From Gluconacetobacter sacchari (GTDB lineage: Bacteria; Pseudomonadota; Alphaproteobacteria; Acetobacterales; Acetobacteraceae): a stretch of 64,000 bases of DNA. Below, one piece after another: positions 24,723 through 33,539 of the stretch. The notes beneath the pieces are model-generated. The model was not told where the DNA came from and searched no databases. It was given only the letters and a program-made list of their open reading frames with translations. The position numbers and the translations under genes were made by a program. The DNA lies in contig NZ_JABEQJ010000003.1 in assembly GCF_014174255.1 (NCBI RefSeq), forward strand, positions 164,212 to 228,211. The letters are read 5' to 3'. The number at the start of each line of letters is the position of its first letter. Position 1 is the first letter of the stretch.

Positions 24723-26929
24723 CGGCCCAATCCGACGAAGAAATCCTTCGCGAGGTTCAGGACCGGTTCACGGCTGCTCGCGATTTCGAGGCGCAATGGC
24801 GCAAGCATGCGCTTGAAGATCTGCGCTTCTTCCACGCGGACGCCTACAACCACGCGCAGTGGGATGATGCTGTTTTCCAGGCGCGCAACGGGACGTTCGG
24901 TGGATCGCCGCGCCCGTGCCTGACGATCAACAAGACCGCGCAGCACGTATTCCAAGTCGAAAACGACGCGCGCCAGCGGCAGATGGGCATCAAGGTCAAC
25001 GCCACGGGCTTTGGCGCGAGCGAGAAAGCTGCCGACGTGATCGAGGGCATCGTCAGGCACATCGAATACCAGTCGAACGCCCAGCAAAACGCATATGCCT
25101 GCGCGATCCAGGGGCAGACTCGGCAGGGTATTGGTTGGGTCCATATCCTCACGGACTATGTTCGCGGCCAGGACTCGTTCGATCAGGATTTCTTCATCAA
25201 GGCCGTTCCAGACCCGCGCGCGGTCTATTCCGACCCCAACACGCAGGAGCCGGACCACAGCGACATGCAGTGGGCCATGCTATGCGACGAGATGCCACGG
25301 GAAGAGTTTGAGCGGCTTTACCCCGGTCACAAGGATATCGGCACCGCAGCTCCGCTGGCGATCGCGGACGAGAACGACCACCGCACGGATGACGTCGAGA
25401 AGGACATCGTGCGCGTGTTTCGCTACTACCGGCGGAACGAAGAGCGGGACACGCTTTGGGCCGTTCCGGACCCCAAGATTGGCGCGATCACGCCAATGCG
25501 CGAGAGCAACATGGCTCCCGAGGCGGTTGATTTATGTCGTGCAATCAAGGCGCAGTCTCGGCCTATCACGCGGCCGCATGTCGAATTTTTCCTGATCGCC
25601 GGCAGCCAGATCATCGCGCAGGGTCCGACCGTCTTCCGACACATTCCCTTGGTGCCGTTCATCGGGATCGAGAGCGTGATCGATGGCCGGCTCGACCGAT
25701 GCGGCCTGGTGCGCGCACTGATCGACCCTCAGCGCATGTTCAATTACAGTGCGTCGGCGTTCGTGGAGAGCGTCGCGATCCAGACGAAATCGCCGTGGCT
25801 GGTCGATGAACGGTCGATCGAGGGATACGAGAACCAGTGGGCAGCCGCGAACGTCAGCAATCAGGCGTATCTGCCCTATCGGTCGATTGACCCTGACGAT
25901 TCCACGGCGCTCCAGGCGCCGCAGCGGCTTGACCCGCCGACGGGAAGCACTGGCCACATGCAGGCCATGCAAAATGCCGACCTGCAGATGCAGATGGTCA
26001 CCGGCCAGTATCAGGCAGAAATGGGCGCGCCCGGCAACGAGCGATCGGGCCGCGCCATTAACGAGCGCCAGCGGCAGAGCGACACGGCGAACTATCACTA
26101 CACGGACAACCAGGGAATGGCCCTGCGTCTGATTGGCCGCATCCTGATTGATGCCATCCCGCTCGTGTATGACACGGCGCGTGCTGTGCAGGTGATGGGT
26201 GAGGACGGAACGCAGACGAGCGCGATCGTGGACCCGGCCGCCCGATCCGGCGCGCAGGTTATGCTGCCGCAGGGCCAGCAGCCCCCACAGGGCGCGACCA
26301 TAGAGCAGCAGCTTGCTGTGCAGGGCGCAATCCTGGCCATTAATCCGACCATTGGCCGATATGACGTTGAGGCGGACGTGGGGCCCGCCTACGCGACGCG
26401 CCGCCAGGAGACATGGGACGCGCTGTCGCAGATTCTCCAGGCCGCGCCGGAGATCGCGCCGAAGGTCCTGCCGTTCCTTTTCAAGGCGAGCGATTTCCCG
26501 CTGGCCGATCAGATCTACGACGCGCTTACGGCCGGGCCCGATGCGGCCACCCAGCAGTTGCAGGGTCTCGTGCAGCATCTCCAGGGCCAGGTGCAGCAGT
26601 TGACCCAGCAGTTGCACGACAAGCAGCAGGACTTTGGCCTGCGCGCGGACAAGCAGCGGCATGAGCAGGTGATCGACCTCATGGACGCGCAGTCCGACCG
26701 CGACCGGGCTGATACCGACCGCATGGCCGCCATCGGCTCGATTGCTCCCGATGAACTGCGGCCCGTCCTGGCTGATCTGGTACGCCAGGTTCTGCGCGAG
26801 CAGGGATACCATGGCGCTGCCTCTCAGCCTGCTGCTGCGCCAGCCGAGTTGGAGCGTCTGCCATCCACCAACCCGCCGGGCGGACAGATCCATGCCCCGA
26901 ACCCGGTAAACGGAGCCGTTGACGTATGA
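24719..26929 (+). CDS. Portal protein (P22 gp1-like)
   Basis: 736 residues, the size of P22 portal (725). The N-terminal half (RFFHADAYNHAQWDD...PCLTINKTAQHVFQVENDARQ...GIGWVHILTDY) is characteristic of P22-type portals, and the C-terminal part is a long Gln-rich helix (LQGLVQHLQGQVQQLTQQL) corresponding to the portal barrel. It forms the dodecameric DNA channel at one vertex. GTG 24719 start. Confidence 0.9.
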   Translation: MTAQSDEEILREVQDRFTAARDFEAQWRKHALEDLRFFHADAYNHAQWDDAVFQARNGTFGGSPRPCLTINKTAQHVFQVENDARQRQMGIKVNATGFGASEKAADVIEGIVRHIEYQSNAQQNAYACAIQGQTRQGIGWVHILTDYVRGQDSFDQDFFIKAVPDPRAVYSDPNTQEPDHSDMQWAMLCDEMPREEFERLYPGHKDIGTAAPLAIADENDHRTDDVEKDIVRVFRYYRRNEERDTLWAVPDPKIGAITPMRESNMAPEAVDLCRAIKAQSRPITRPHVEFFLIAGSQIIAQGPTVFRHIPLVPFIGIESVIDGRLDRCGLVRALIDPQRMFNYSASAFVESVAIQTKSPWLVDERSIEGYENQWAAANVSNQAYLPYRSIDPDDSTALQAPQRLDPPTGSTGHMQAMQNADLQMQMVTGQYQAEMGAPGNERSGRAINERQRQSDTANYHYTDNQGMALRLIGRILIDAIPLVYDTARAVQVMGEDGTQTSAIVDPAARSGAQVMLPQGQQPPQGATIEQQLAVQGAILAINPTIGRYDVEADVGPAYATRRQETWDALSQILQAAPEIAPKVLPFLFKASDFPLADQIYDALTAGPDAATQQLQGLVQHLQGQVQQLTQQLHDKQQDFGLRADKQRHEQVIDLMDAQSDRDRADTDRMAAIGSIAPDELRPVLADLVRQVLREQGYHGAASQPAAAPAELERLPSTNPPGGQIHAPNPVNGAVDV

Positions 26930-27789
26930 GCGAAACCCTTGAAGCCCCTGCCGTCCAGGCATCGACAGATGCGCCGGGCGATCGGTTCGCGGATGTTCAG
27001 TTCGGGAGCGAAGGCGACGGACGCGCCGTGCCGAATTCGTCGCTGGAAGAAAGCGCGCCAGAACTGCCGCCCGCTCCCTCAACCGAAGATCAACCTGCTT
27101 CCGATTCCGAAAAGCCGCAGGAGCCGTCATGGTATCTGCATCGGGTCGGGTCGCTGACCAAGAAGTATCGTGACGCCGAGCGGCTGGCCGCCGAGCGTGA
27201 GCAGGAAAACGCAGAGTTACGGCGCGCCCTGAGCGCATCGCGTGGTGAAGCGCCCGAGCCGGCTGCCGAGACACCAGATCAGATTCGCGCCCAGGAACGT
27301 CAGCGTTATGAGCAGCAGGCCCAGGCGCAGAGGGATGCCCAGGCATTCGGGACCGCGACCGCGCGTGTGGCCGAATCTCTGACGGCTCTTCATGGGCGCG
27401 AGGCGATCCAGACGGCAACAAACGATCTCGTCACCAAGGCTGGGCTTGATTTCGACAATTCGGGTCATCGTCAGGTGATTGCCGACATCGCAGACTTGCC
27501 GAACGCGGGGGCCGTCTACTATGCTCTGGCCCAAGACCCTGCGAAGGCGGCTGAATTGCTCGAAGCTCCCGAGCGGAAACAGTTCGCCATCTTGCAGAGG
27601 TTCGCGGATTCAGTTGGTGCAGCACCCAGGAAACCTGAAAAGGCGTCCGCCGTGCTCGCTCCGCAGATTTCGCAGGCACCCCCTCCGGTTGCGGCATCTG
27701 CTGGCGGAGGGCGGGCGGTCTCAGGCCGCTCGATCTATGACGCGGACCTCTCGACGGAAGACTACGTTCGTCTGAGGTCCAAGAAGTAA
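26926..27789 (+). CDS. Capsid scaffolding protein (P22 gp8-like position)
   Basis: 287 residues, highly charged and helical. The N-terminal acidic, Pro/Ser-rich half is disordered; a coiled-coil part AERLAAEREQENAELRRAL precedes a helical core; the C-terminus is basic (VRLRSKK), as in scaffolds that bind coat protein electrostatically. Position between portal and coat supports the call more than similarity does. Confidence 0.75.
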   Translation: MSETLEAPAVQASTDAPGDRFADVQFGSEGDGRAVPNSSLEESAPELPPAPSTEDQPASDSEKPQEPSWYLHRVGSLTKKYRDAERLAAEREQENAELRRALSASRGEAPEPAAETPDQIRAQERQRYEQQAQAQRDAQAFGTATARVAESLTALHGREAIQTATNDLVTKAGLDFDNSGHRQVIADIADLPNAGAVYYALAQDPAKAAELLEAPERKQFAILQRFADSVGAAPRKPEKASAVLAPQISQAPPPVAASAGGGRAVSGRSIYDADLSTEDYVRLRSKK

Positions 27790-27813
27790 GGCGACGGCCT
27801 TAAAACGGCGCTT

Positions 27814-27924
27814 GGCGGGGGCATTCCCCGCCCGCCCACCAGCGCGATAGCTGCGGCTCGTTTCCGGTCGTAACCGGCACACGTTCTGCCCATGGCGAGG
27901 ACGGCAAATTGGCGCGACGCGCCA
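27814..27924 (+). other. Structured leader of the coat gene
   Basis: The 154-bp gap before the coat gene contains a GGCGGGG/CCCCGCC hairpin (27814-27832) and a perfect palindrome TGGCGCGACGCGCCA (27910-27924) ending 19 bases before the coat start. They may modulate mRNA stability or partial termination for high coat expression. Confidence 0.45.
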
Positions 27925-27943
27925 TGTGTGACGAGCCGAAACA

Positions 27944-29221
27944 GTGGCAAACAATCTGATCAACAACTCGATCATCACGCGCGAGGCGCTGATGATCCGT
28001 CGCAACACCAACGATTACGTCCAGAACGTCAACCGGGAATATCAGGCGCAGTTCGCCCGGACCGGTGCGAAGATCGGCGACACGATCAACGTGCGCTTGC
28101 CGAACGACTATGTGGTGCAGGACGGCCCGACCGTGAACCCGGAGGCGACCGCCGAACGGTCCATCCCGCTGACGATCAGCTATCGCAAGAACGTGCCGAT
28201 GTCGTTCTCGACGCAAGAGCGCACGATGAACATTGACGATTTCAGTGAGCGCTATATCGCGCCGGCCGTCAATGCGCTGGTAGGTCAGGTCGCGATGGAT
28301 GCCATGACGATGGCGCTGTCAGCCTCGAACATGGTGCTGAACACGGACGACACCGGCAATCTGATCGCGCCATCCTCCAATACATGGCTGCGCGCCAAGG
28401 CCATCCTGACCGCCTGCAACGCGCCGCTGGATGATCGCTATGCGGTCCTGGACCCCATGACGGATGCCAATACGGTGTCGGGCATGATGGGCATGTTCAA
28501 CCCGACCGGCCAGATCTCGCGCCAGACGGTGGACGGCCAGATGGGGTCCAAGATCCTGGGCGTTCGTGGTTGGATGCAGGACCAGACGGTTATCATCTCC
28601 CAGACCGGATCTTACGACGGGACCGGAACCGCGACGGGCACCTACGGAAATTACACGCCCAATGGGGCGCCGGTCACAACGATCTCGGCCAGCGCGTCCC
28701 CGCATTCGTCGGTCATCTCGACATCCGCCCTCAGCGGTACCCTGAAGCAGGGAGATGTGATCACGATCGCGGGCGTGAATCGCATCAACCGGGTCAACAA
28801 GTCCTCGCTGCATATTCTCCAGCAATTCGTGGTGCTGGCCGACGTGGCGAGCGGTGCGACGTCCATCCCAGTTTCTCCGGCGATCATTCCGCCCAGCGGA
28901 ACGGGGCCGGTGCCCTATCAGACCGTCGATGCGGCTCCGGCAGCCGGTGCGGCGATCAAGCTCGTGGCGCCGGCCGGATCGGTCATCCGCCGCAACCTGC
29001 TCTACAGCAAGCGCGCCATGACGCTGGCAACAGTCGACCTGGAGATGGTCGATCGGGGCGTGGTCGATTGCGGGCGCGCATCGCTGGATGGCATAAGCCT
29101 GCGCACACTGACCTACTACAACGGCTCCGACGACACGCGGGCGACGCGCCTGGATGTGCTTTATGGCTTCGGCATGCTTCGCCCCGATTGGGCCGTGGTC
29201 GTGCCGGAACTGGTCGAGTGA
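27944..29221 (+). CDS. Major capsid (coat) protein, P22 gp5-like
   Basis: 425 residues (P22 coat is 430). MANNLINNSIITREALMIRR, VNREYQAQFARTGAKIGDTI and RKNVPMSFSTQERTM are the opening blocks of the P22 coat family, which has the HK97 fold with an inserted domain. Start is GTG 27944. Confidence 0.92.
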   Translation: MANNLINNSIITREALMIRRNTNDYVQNVNREYQAQFARTGAKIGDTINVRLPNDYVVQDGPTVNPEATAERSIPLTISYRKNVPMSFSTQERTMNIDDFSERYIAPAVNALVGQVAMDAMTMALSASNMVLNTDDTGNLIAPSSNTWLRAKAILTACNAPLDDRYAVLDPMTDANTVSGMMGMFNPTGQISRQTVDGQMGSKILGVRGWMQDQTVIISQTGSYDGTGTATGTYGNYTPNGAPVTTISASASPHSSVISTSALSGTLKQGDVITIAGVNRINRVNKSSLHILQQFVVLADVASGATSIPVSPAIIPPSGTGPVPYQTVDAAPAAGAAIKLVAPAGSVIRRNLLYSKRAMTLATVDLEMVDRGVVDCGRASLDGISLRTLTYYNGSDDTRATRLDVLYGFGMLRPDWAVVVPELVE

Positions 29222-29403
29222 TGCGCTACCCGCGCACCCTGTTTGCACCTGACGGATACACCACGGTGACTGTCAAGAATGCTGAGCAGGAGGCGCGGGT
29301 GCGTGCCCGTTTTTCCGGCCTTCCCGATCCAACCAATCGGGAAGAGCCGCCTAAGCCTGTGATGCGTCGAAGGGGGCGGCCGCCCAATGTCAGGAAGCCT
29401 TAA
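29221..29403 (+). CDS. Small protein downstream of coat
   Basis: 60 residues, MRYPRTLFAPDGYTTVTVKN..., with a C-terminal basic GRPP motif (MRRRGRPPNVRKP) that could bind nucleic acid. TGATG overlap with coat and a 17-bp overlap with the gp4-like gene indicate translation. Function unknown. Confidence 0.6.
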   Translation: MRYPRTLFAPDGYTTVTVKNAEQEARVRARFSGLPDPTNREEPPKPVMRRRGRPPNVRKP

Positions 29404-30313
29404 CGGAGCGCCAGACCCCATTCAGGGCTACCGCGTTACTGATCTGGTCAATATGGCCCTGCGCCAGATCGGCGTGGGCGCCATGGGCACGACAGCAAGC
29501 GATGCCGACCTGTTCGACGGCGTGATGCAGATCAACATGCTGCTGGCCCAATGGCAGCGCAAGCGCTGGCTCATCCCCAATCTGGTCGATCGCTCGTGCG
29601 AGGCCTCGGGGAAGAGCATCTATTATGTCGGGCCCGGATGCGATTTCGACGTCTCGGTGCGGCCTGACCAGATCGAGGCGGCCTATGCGCGGCTTTTGCC
29701 GGGCGGCACATACACGATCGATGGTGATTTCGCGGCAGGCGACTTCCCATCCGTCGATTATCAGACGAGCGATGTCGTGCCGGTTGGTGGCGCATTTCTG
29801 GGCGATTTTTCGGCTGCATTTTTCTCCGCAGATTTCCTGATCGGATCGGACGGCCTGAATAGCGGGGTGCAGCCGATCGATTATTCGATGACGTTGATCC
29901 CCTCGTATGAGGATTATGCCAGCATGGGGCTCAAGGCCCTGGCGACGTGGCCCAGCATGGCGCACTACAACCCCGCGTGGCCGGCCGGAGAGTTTCGACC
30001 CTGGCCGATCCCCACTGGGGGCCGTTGGGAACTGCACATCCTCTACAAGCAGCCCCTTGTGGCGAACTTGACGATCAACAGCGTGATCAGCCTCCCGCCA
30101 GAGTATTGGGATGCTATTATGTGGTCGCTGGCGGCCCGAATGGCACCCTCTTATGGCCAGGAGGCAAGCCCGACCGTGGTGGCTGCTGCAAAGGCTGCCC
30201 TTACAACCATTCGCTCGTCGAACACGCAGGTTCCCATCTTGGGTATGCCGGCGATCCTGTCGCCCATGGCCAATCCGTTCTACTGGCCCGGCCTTGAGAG
30301 GCAAAGGCTATGA
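29387..30313 (+). CDS. P22 gp4-like head completion / DNA stabilisation protein
   Basis: 308 residues. VTDLVNMALRQIGVGAMG...INMLLAQWQRKRW at the start and ELHILYKQPLV...ISLPPEYWDAIMWSLAARMAPSYG in the C-terminal half fit tail-accessory factors that bind under the portal. P22 gp4 is about 166 residues; here an insert near 108-163 is rich in Asp, Phe and Gly and is not part of the core. Confidence 0.8.
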   Translation: MSGSLNGAPDPIQGYRVTDLVNMALRQIGVGAMGTTASDADLFDGVMQINMLLAQWQRKRWLIPNLVDRSCEASGKSIYYVGPGCDFDVSVRPDQIEAAYARLLPGGTYTIDGDFAAGDFPSVDYQTSDVVPVGGAFLGDFSAAFFSADFLIGSDGLNSGVQPIDYSMTLIPSYEDYASMGLKALATWPSMAHYNPAWPAGEFRPWPIPTGGRWELHILYKQPLVANLTINSVISLPPEYWDAIMWSLAARMAPSYGQEASPTVVAAAKAALTTIRSSNTQVPILGMPAILSPMANPFYWPGLERQRL

Positions 30314-31770
30314 TGCGCCAGATCAACCTGACGGGCGGATCTTACGATGCGCGCGCCGTTGCCGTGGCGGCCCAGCGGGTGCTGAACCTGTATGCAGAGC
30401 CGGTGCCCCCGGACGACGGAGAGCCTGTATCCTATGCCTACTATCCGACGCCGGGCCTGATCCGGCGCGCGCTGCTGTCAGGGACGATCCGGTGCCTGTA
30501 TCAGACGACTCAGGGCGACCTGATTGCAGCGTGCCAATCGGGGGTATACCTTGTCGGCAGATCCGGGGGCACCACGCTGATCGGGCAAATCTCCATCACC
30601 GCATCGGTCATCAGGATTTCTGACAACGGCACCACGCTTTTCGTTGTGGACGGAAACAGCGGCCGAGGCTGGTATTGCTCAATGCCCAGCAAGCCTGGGC
30701 AGGGGAATTACGGTCCGCTCTCGGAAATGTCCGGTTCGGAGTGGTACGGTTCTCCGACGATTGCTCTCCTGGACACATTCTTCATCTTCGTGAACCCCAA
30801 CACGACAAATTGGTATACCTCCCCAGCGCAATTTTCTGACGAAACCAGCACGCCATTTGACAGCTTGTATGTGGCCAGCGACACCACGAGCCTTTCCACG
30901 ATCATCGCCGCGGCAGTCGTGGGGCAGTATATTTGGCTGTTCGGCCGCTATCAGACTGAATTCTGGTATGATAGCGGGGCAAGCGATTTCCCCTTCCAGC
31001 GCGTACAGGGCGTCACCGTCGAGGCTGGCTGCATCTCGCCGTGGACGATCGCGACGATCCCTACCACAGGCGTCACGCCAAACGGCGGCATCATGTGGCT
31101 TGGCCGCGACCGGTCCGGCTATGCCCGCGTCTATATGGGCCAGCAGACGACCGCCGTTCCTGTCTCGACTTTCCCAGTTGACGGCGCGTTGCAGGACATG
31201 GGCGACCTGTCGGGCGCCGTGGCCAGCACCTATCAGCAGGACGGGCATGTCTTCTACGTCCTGACGGTTCCGGGGCAGTCTTCGTCGTGGGCCTATGACG
31301 TTTCAGCGGGCCTGTGGCACGAGCGGTGCGCTCTAGATGCGGCAGGGAACGAAGCGCAGATCCGGCCGTATTGCTATGCCGAGGCGTATGGAAAGGTCTG
31401 GGCCGGCGACTACGAAAACGGTGCCATCTACGAAGTTTCGATGAGCGCAGGAGACGATGCAGGGATGCCGATCAAACGGCAGCGGTCGTTCCCCCATCTG
31501 CTCACGAATGGACAGCGCGGCATCCATCGGCAACTGATGCTGAACATGCAATGCGGGGGTGGCCAGACAGTTGCCATTGACTGGTCGGATGACCGAGGGG
31601 CGACGTTCGCGGGCGCTCAGCGCGTGACGCTTGGCACGACGGGCAACACATGGCCATCGATCTGGCGCTTGGGTCTCGCCCGCGATCGCGTCTACCGCCT
31701 GACATGGACTGACCCAGGAATAACCGCGCTGATGGGCGTGTTTCTTCAGGTCGATCAGGTGCGGACATGA
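30310..31770 (+). CDS. P22 gp10-like packaged-DNA stabilisation protein
   Basis: 486 residues (P22 gp10 is 472). RQINLTGGSYDARAVAVAAQRVLNLYAE at the start and beta-propeller-like WLFGRYQTEFWYDSG repeats are family hallmarks. It forms the hexameric plug between gp4 and the fibre/needle. ATGA overlap with the gp4-like gene. Confidence 0.88.
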   Translation: MMRQINLTGGSYDARAVAVAAQRVLNLYAEPVPPDDGEPVSYAYYPTPGLIRRALLSGTIRCLYQTTQGDLIAACQSGVYLVGRSGGTTLIGQISITASVIRISDNGTTLFVVDGNSGRGWYCSMPSKPGQGNYGPLSEMSGSEWYGSPTIALLDTFFIFVNPNTTNWYTSPAQFSDETSTPFDSLYVASDTTSLSTIIAAAVVGQYIWLFGRYQTEFWYDSGASDFPFQRVQGVTVEAGCISPWTIATIPTTGVTPNGGIMWLGRDRSGYARVYMGQQTTAVPVSTFPVDGALQDMGDLSGAVASTYQQDGHVFYVLTVPGQSSSWAYDVSAGLWHERCALDAAGNEAQIRPYCYAEAYGKVWAGDYENGAIYEVSMSAGDDAGMPIKRQRSFPHLLTNGQRGIHRQLMLNMQCGGGQTVAIDWSDDRGATFAGAQRVTLGTTGNTWPSIWRLGLARDRVYRLTWTDPGITALMGVFLQVDQVRT

Positions 31771-32135
31771 CCGGCGCGCGCGATCTCAACTCCCCGCTCA
31801 TCAGCCTGCAACTCTGCAATCCGGATGGGACTTTGACGGCGCAGGGGCAGGCATTCATGCGCCGAATGTGGGAACGCACGGGATATGCTCCCGGCGTCGA
31901 TGCTGCATGGGTCGCCACTGAGGCTGATATCGGAGTGCTGATGTCGGGGCTTGCAGAGTCAGCGGGCACTCAGGCGATGGCGCAGGCACAGGCTGCCCTT
32001 GATGAGGCGAGGATGGTGCTTCTTGATGCACAGGCTATCCGCGCGGAGGCCCGAATGGCATTGGATGAGGCCCGTGACTCTGCTATCCTTTCTATCACGG
32101 CGCGCATGCCTGCGCGTGACGGCACCAGATCATGA
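31767..32135 (+). CDS. Short coiled-coil protein in the gp26 (tail needle) position
   Basis: 122 residues. The N-terminal DLNSPLISLQLCNPDGTLT...FMRRMWERTGY is a conserved-looking cap; the rest is a helical heptad-like AQAALDEARMVLLDAQAIRAE segment. P22 gp26 is a trimeric coiled-coil needle encoded at this point. The assignment is by position and helix content only. Confidence 0.5.
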   Translation: MTGARDLNSPLISLQLCNPDGTLTAQGQAFMRRMWERTGYAPGVDAAWVATEADIGVLMSGLAESAGTQAMAQAQAALDEARMVLLDAQAIRAEARMALDEARDSAILSITARMPARDGTRS

Positions 32136-32165
32136 AGGCATGATCCGCGAGATCATGATGCGCTG

Positions 32166-32483
32166 ATGGCAGTCGTCGCCAAAAATCTCCAACCGGGCGT
32201 TATGCTGACGTCTTCCGCAGTGGCCGTTGTTACAGCTGGCGCGGGGGCGACCGTAATCACGAACGCCGTTCTGTCCAATCCGACGGCGGCGGCCGTAGAT
32301 GTCACCATCCAGATCCAGCGCTCGGGCGGATCTGCCCTCGACGTCGTTCCGTCCCGCGCGATCCAGGCCAACGACACCGATCTCTTGCCGGAATTGACCG
32401 GCCGCGTATTGGCTTCTGGCGATCAGATCTTGGCCTCTGGTGCCGGTCTAGTCTGTATCGTAGACGGATACGCCCTGTCGTGA
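32166..32483 (+). CDS. Small beta-rich virion-region protein
   Basis: 105 residues, Ala/Val/Thr-rich with alternating strand character (VMLTSSAVAVVTAGAGATVIT), like short phage decoration or fibre-linked proteins. A palindrome GATCATG-AAGG-CATGATC (32128-32145) overlaps the stop of the gene before it. Confidence 0.55.
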   Translation: MAVVAKNLQPGVMLTSSAVAVVTAGAGATVITNAVLSNPTAAAVDVTIQIQRSGGSALDVVPSRAIQANDTDLLPELTGRVLASGDQILASGAGLVCIVDGYALS

Positions 32484-32911
32484 ATATATGCGCTCCCGAT
32501 ATTCTTGGCTGCCGAGTCAATGATCTTCGGGCCATAAATGATGTCCTCACTCATCCAGATGTGTATGGAGAGAGTGCGCGGCTGACTGACATATCGAAAT
32601 GCCTCATTCTCACGATCCCGGGTATCGTCGTGGGTTTTGCTGAGGTCAGGCCTCGCATTCATGAGTGTCACCAAGCAGTGATTCCAGAAATGCGCGGGTG
32701 GAAGGCTCTAGAATTCATGCGCGATGTCCGGGACTGGTGGTGGGAAACGCAGCCATCCGACCTGATGATCGCCCCCATTCCTGAGCACAAGAAGCCTGCG
32801 CGATTCCTGATGCACCTGCTCGGTTTTCAACGCATCGGCCTATATCGCGCCGTCAGCAATGACGGGATCGAGCGCGAATATGTCGCCTATCAAATGGAGC
32901 GTCCGCAATGA
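32480..32911 (+). CDS. P22 gp14-like protein (GNAT-like fold)
   Basis: 143 residues. GFAEVRPRIHECHQAVIPEMRGWKALEFMRD with PARFLMHLLGFQRIGLYRAV resembles a GNAT core, which matches the DUF2824 proteins encoded at this point (between needle and gp7) in P22-like phages. The genomic slot supports the call. Function in assembly is poorly known. Confidence 0.65.
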   Translation: MNICAPDILGCRVNDLRAINDVLTHPDVYGESARLTDISKCLILTIPGIVVGFAEVRPRIHECHQAVIPEMRGWKALEFMRDVRDWWWETQPSDLMIAPIPEHKKPARFLMHLLGFQRIGLYRAVSNDGIEREYVAYQMERPQ

Positions 32912-33537
32912 GTGATATGTTTGGCATCGGTCAGGGTGTGCAGGCGGCGACTACCGCCGCTTCGACCGCCGCCCAGATGGTCATGACCCAGAAAGCAATG
33001 GATCGCGCCAACTCGACCGCGAAGGATGTCGCATCCAACATCCAGCAGGCGGGCACCACAGCAAATTCGCTGCTCGACCCCTACGCCACGACCGGCACAA
33101 ACGCCCTGAACAGCCTCTCCAACGGCCTGACGGAAAACTACCTCCAGTCCACGCCGGGGTATCAGTGGAACCTGAACCAGGGCGAGCAGGCAGCGACGAA
33201 CAGCGCGGCGGCGCGCGGGCTGGCGAACAGTGGTGCGGCGCTCAAGGGGGCCGCGACCTATGCCAGTGGGCTGGCCGATAGCACCTACCAGAACCAGTTC
33301 AACGATACGAACGCCCTGGCCAATTACGGCTACAACGCCCTGAACGCGCAGAGCACCAACACGATGAACACGGCCAACCTTGCTGCACAGGCACGCATGG
33401 CCGGCGTGGGTGCGACCATGAGCGGGACCACGGCCATGTCGAACGCCCTGACGAACGGGCTGAATAGCCTGGGCAACCAGGCGTCTAGCCTCGGGAGCAA
33501 CTATCTTGCCTATAATAAGCTGTTGAGTGGTGGTTGA
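32908..33537 (+). CDS. Ejection protein, P22 gp7-like
   Basis: 209 residues rich in Ala, Asn, Ser and Gly: STAKDVASNIQQAGTTANSLLDPYATTGTNALN, then YLQSTPGYQWNLNQGEQAATNSAAARGLANSGA. This GYQW...RG motif is common in phage DNA-transfer proteins. It would be ejected with the DNA to form a conduit across the cell envelope. ATGA overlap with gp14-like gene. Confidence 0.8.
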   Translation: MSDMFGIGQGVQAATTAASTAAQMVMTQKAMDRANSTAKDVASNIQQAGTTANSLLDPYATTGTNALNSLSNGLTENYLQSTPGYQWNLNQGEQAATNSAAARGLANSGAALKGAATYASGLADSTYQNQFNDTNALANYGYNALNAQSTNTMNTANLAAQARMAGVGATMSGTTAMSNALTNGLNSLGNQASSLGSNYLAYNKLLSGG

Positions 33538-33539
33538 TC

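Noticed and set aside
25532..27421. 629-codon antisense frame across portal and scaffold
   Set aside because: Shadow of the portal gene in GC-rich DNA.
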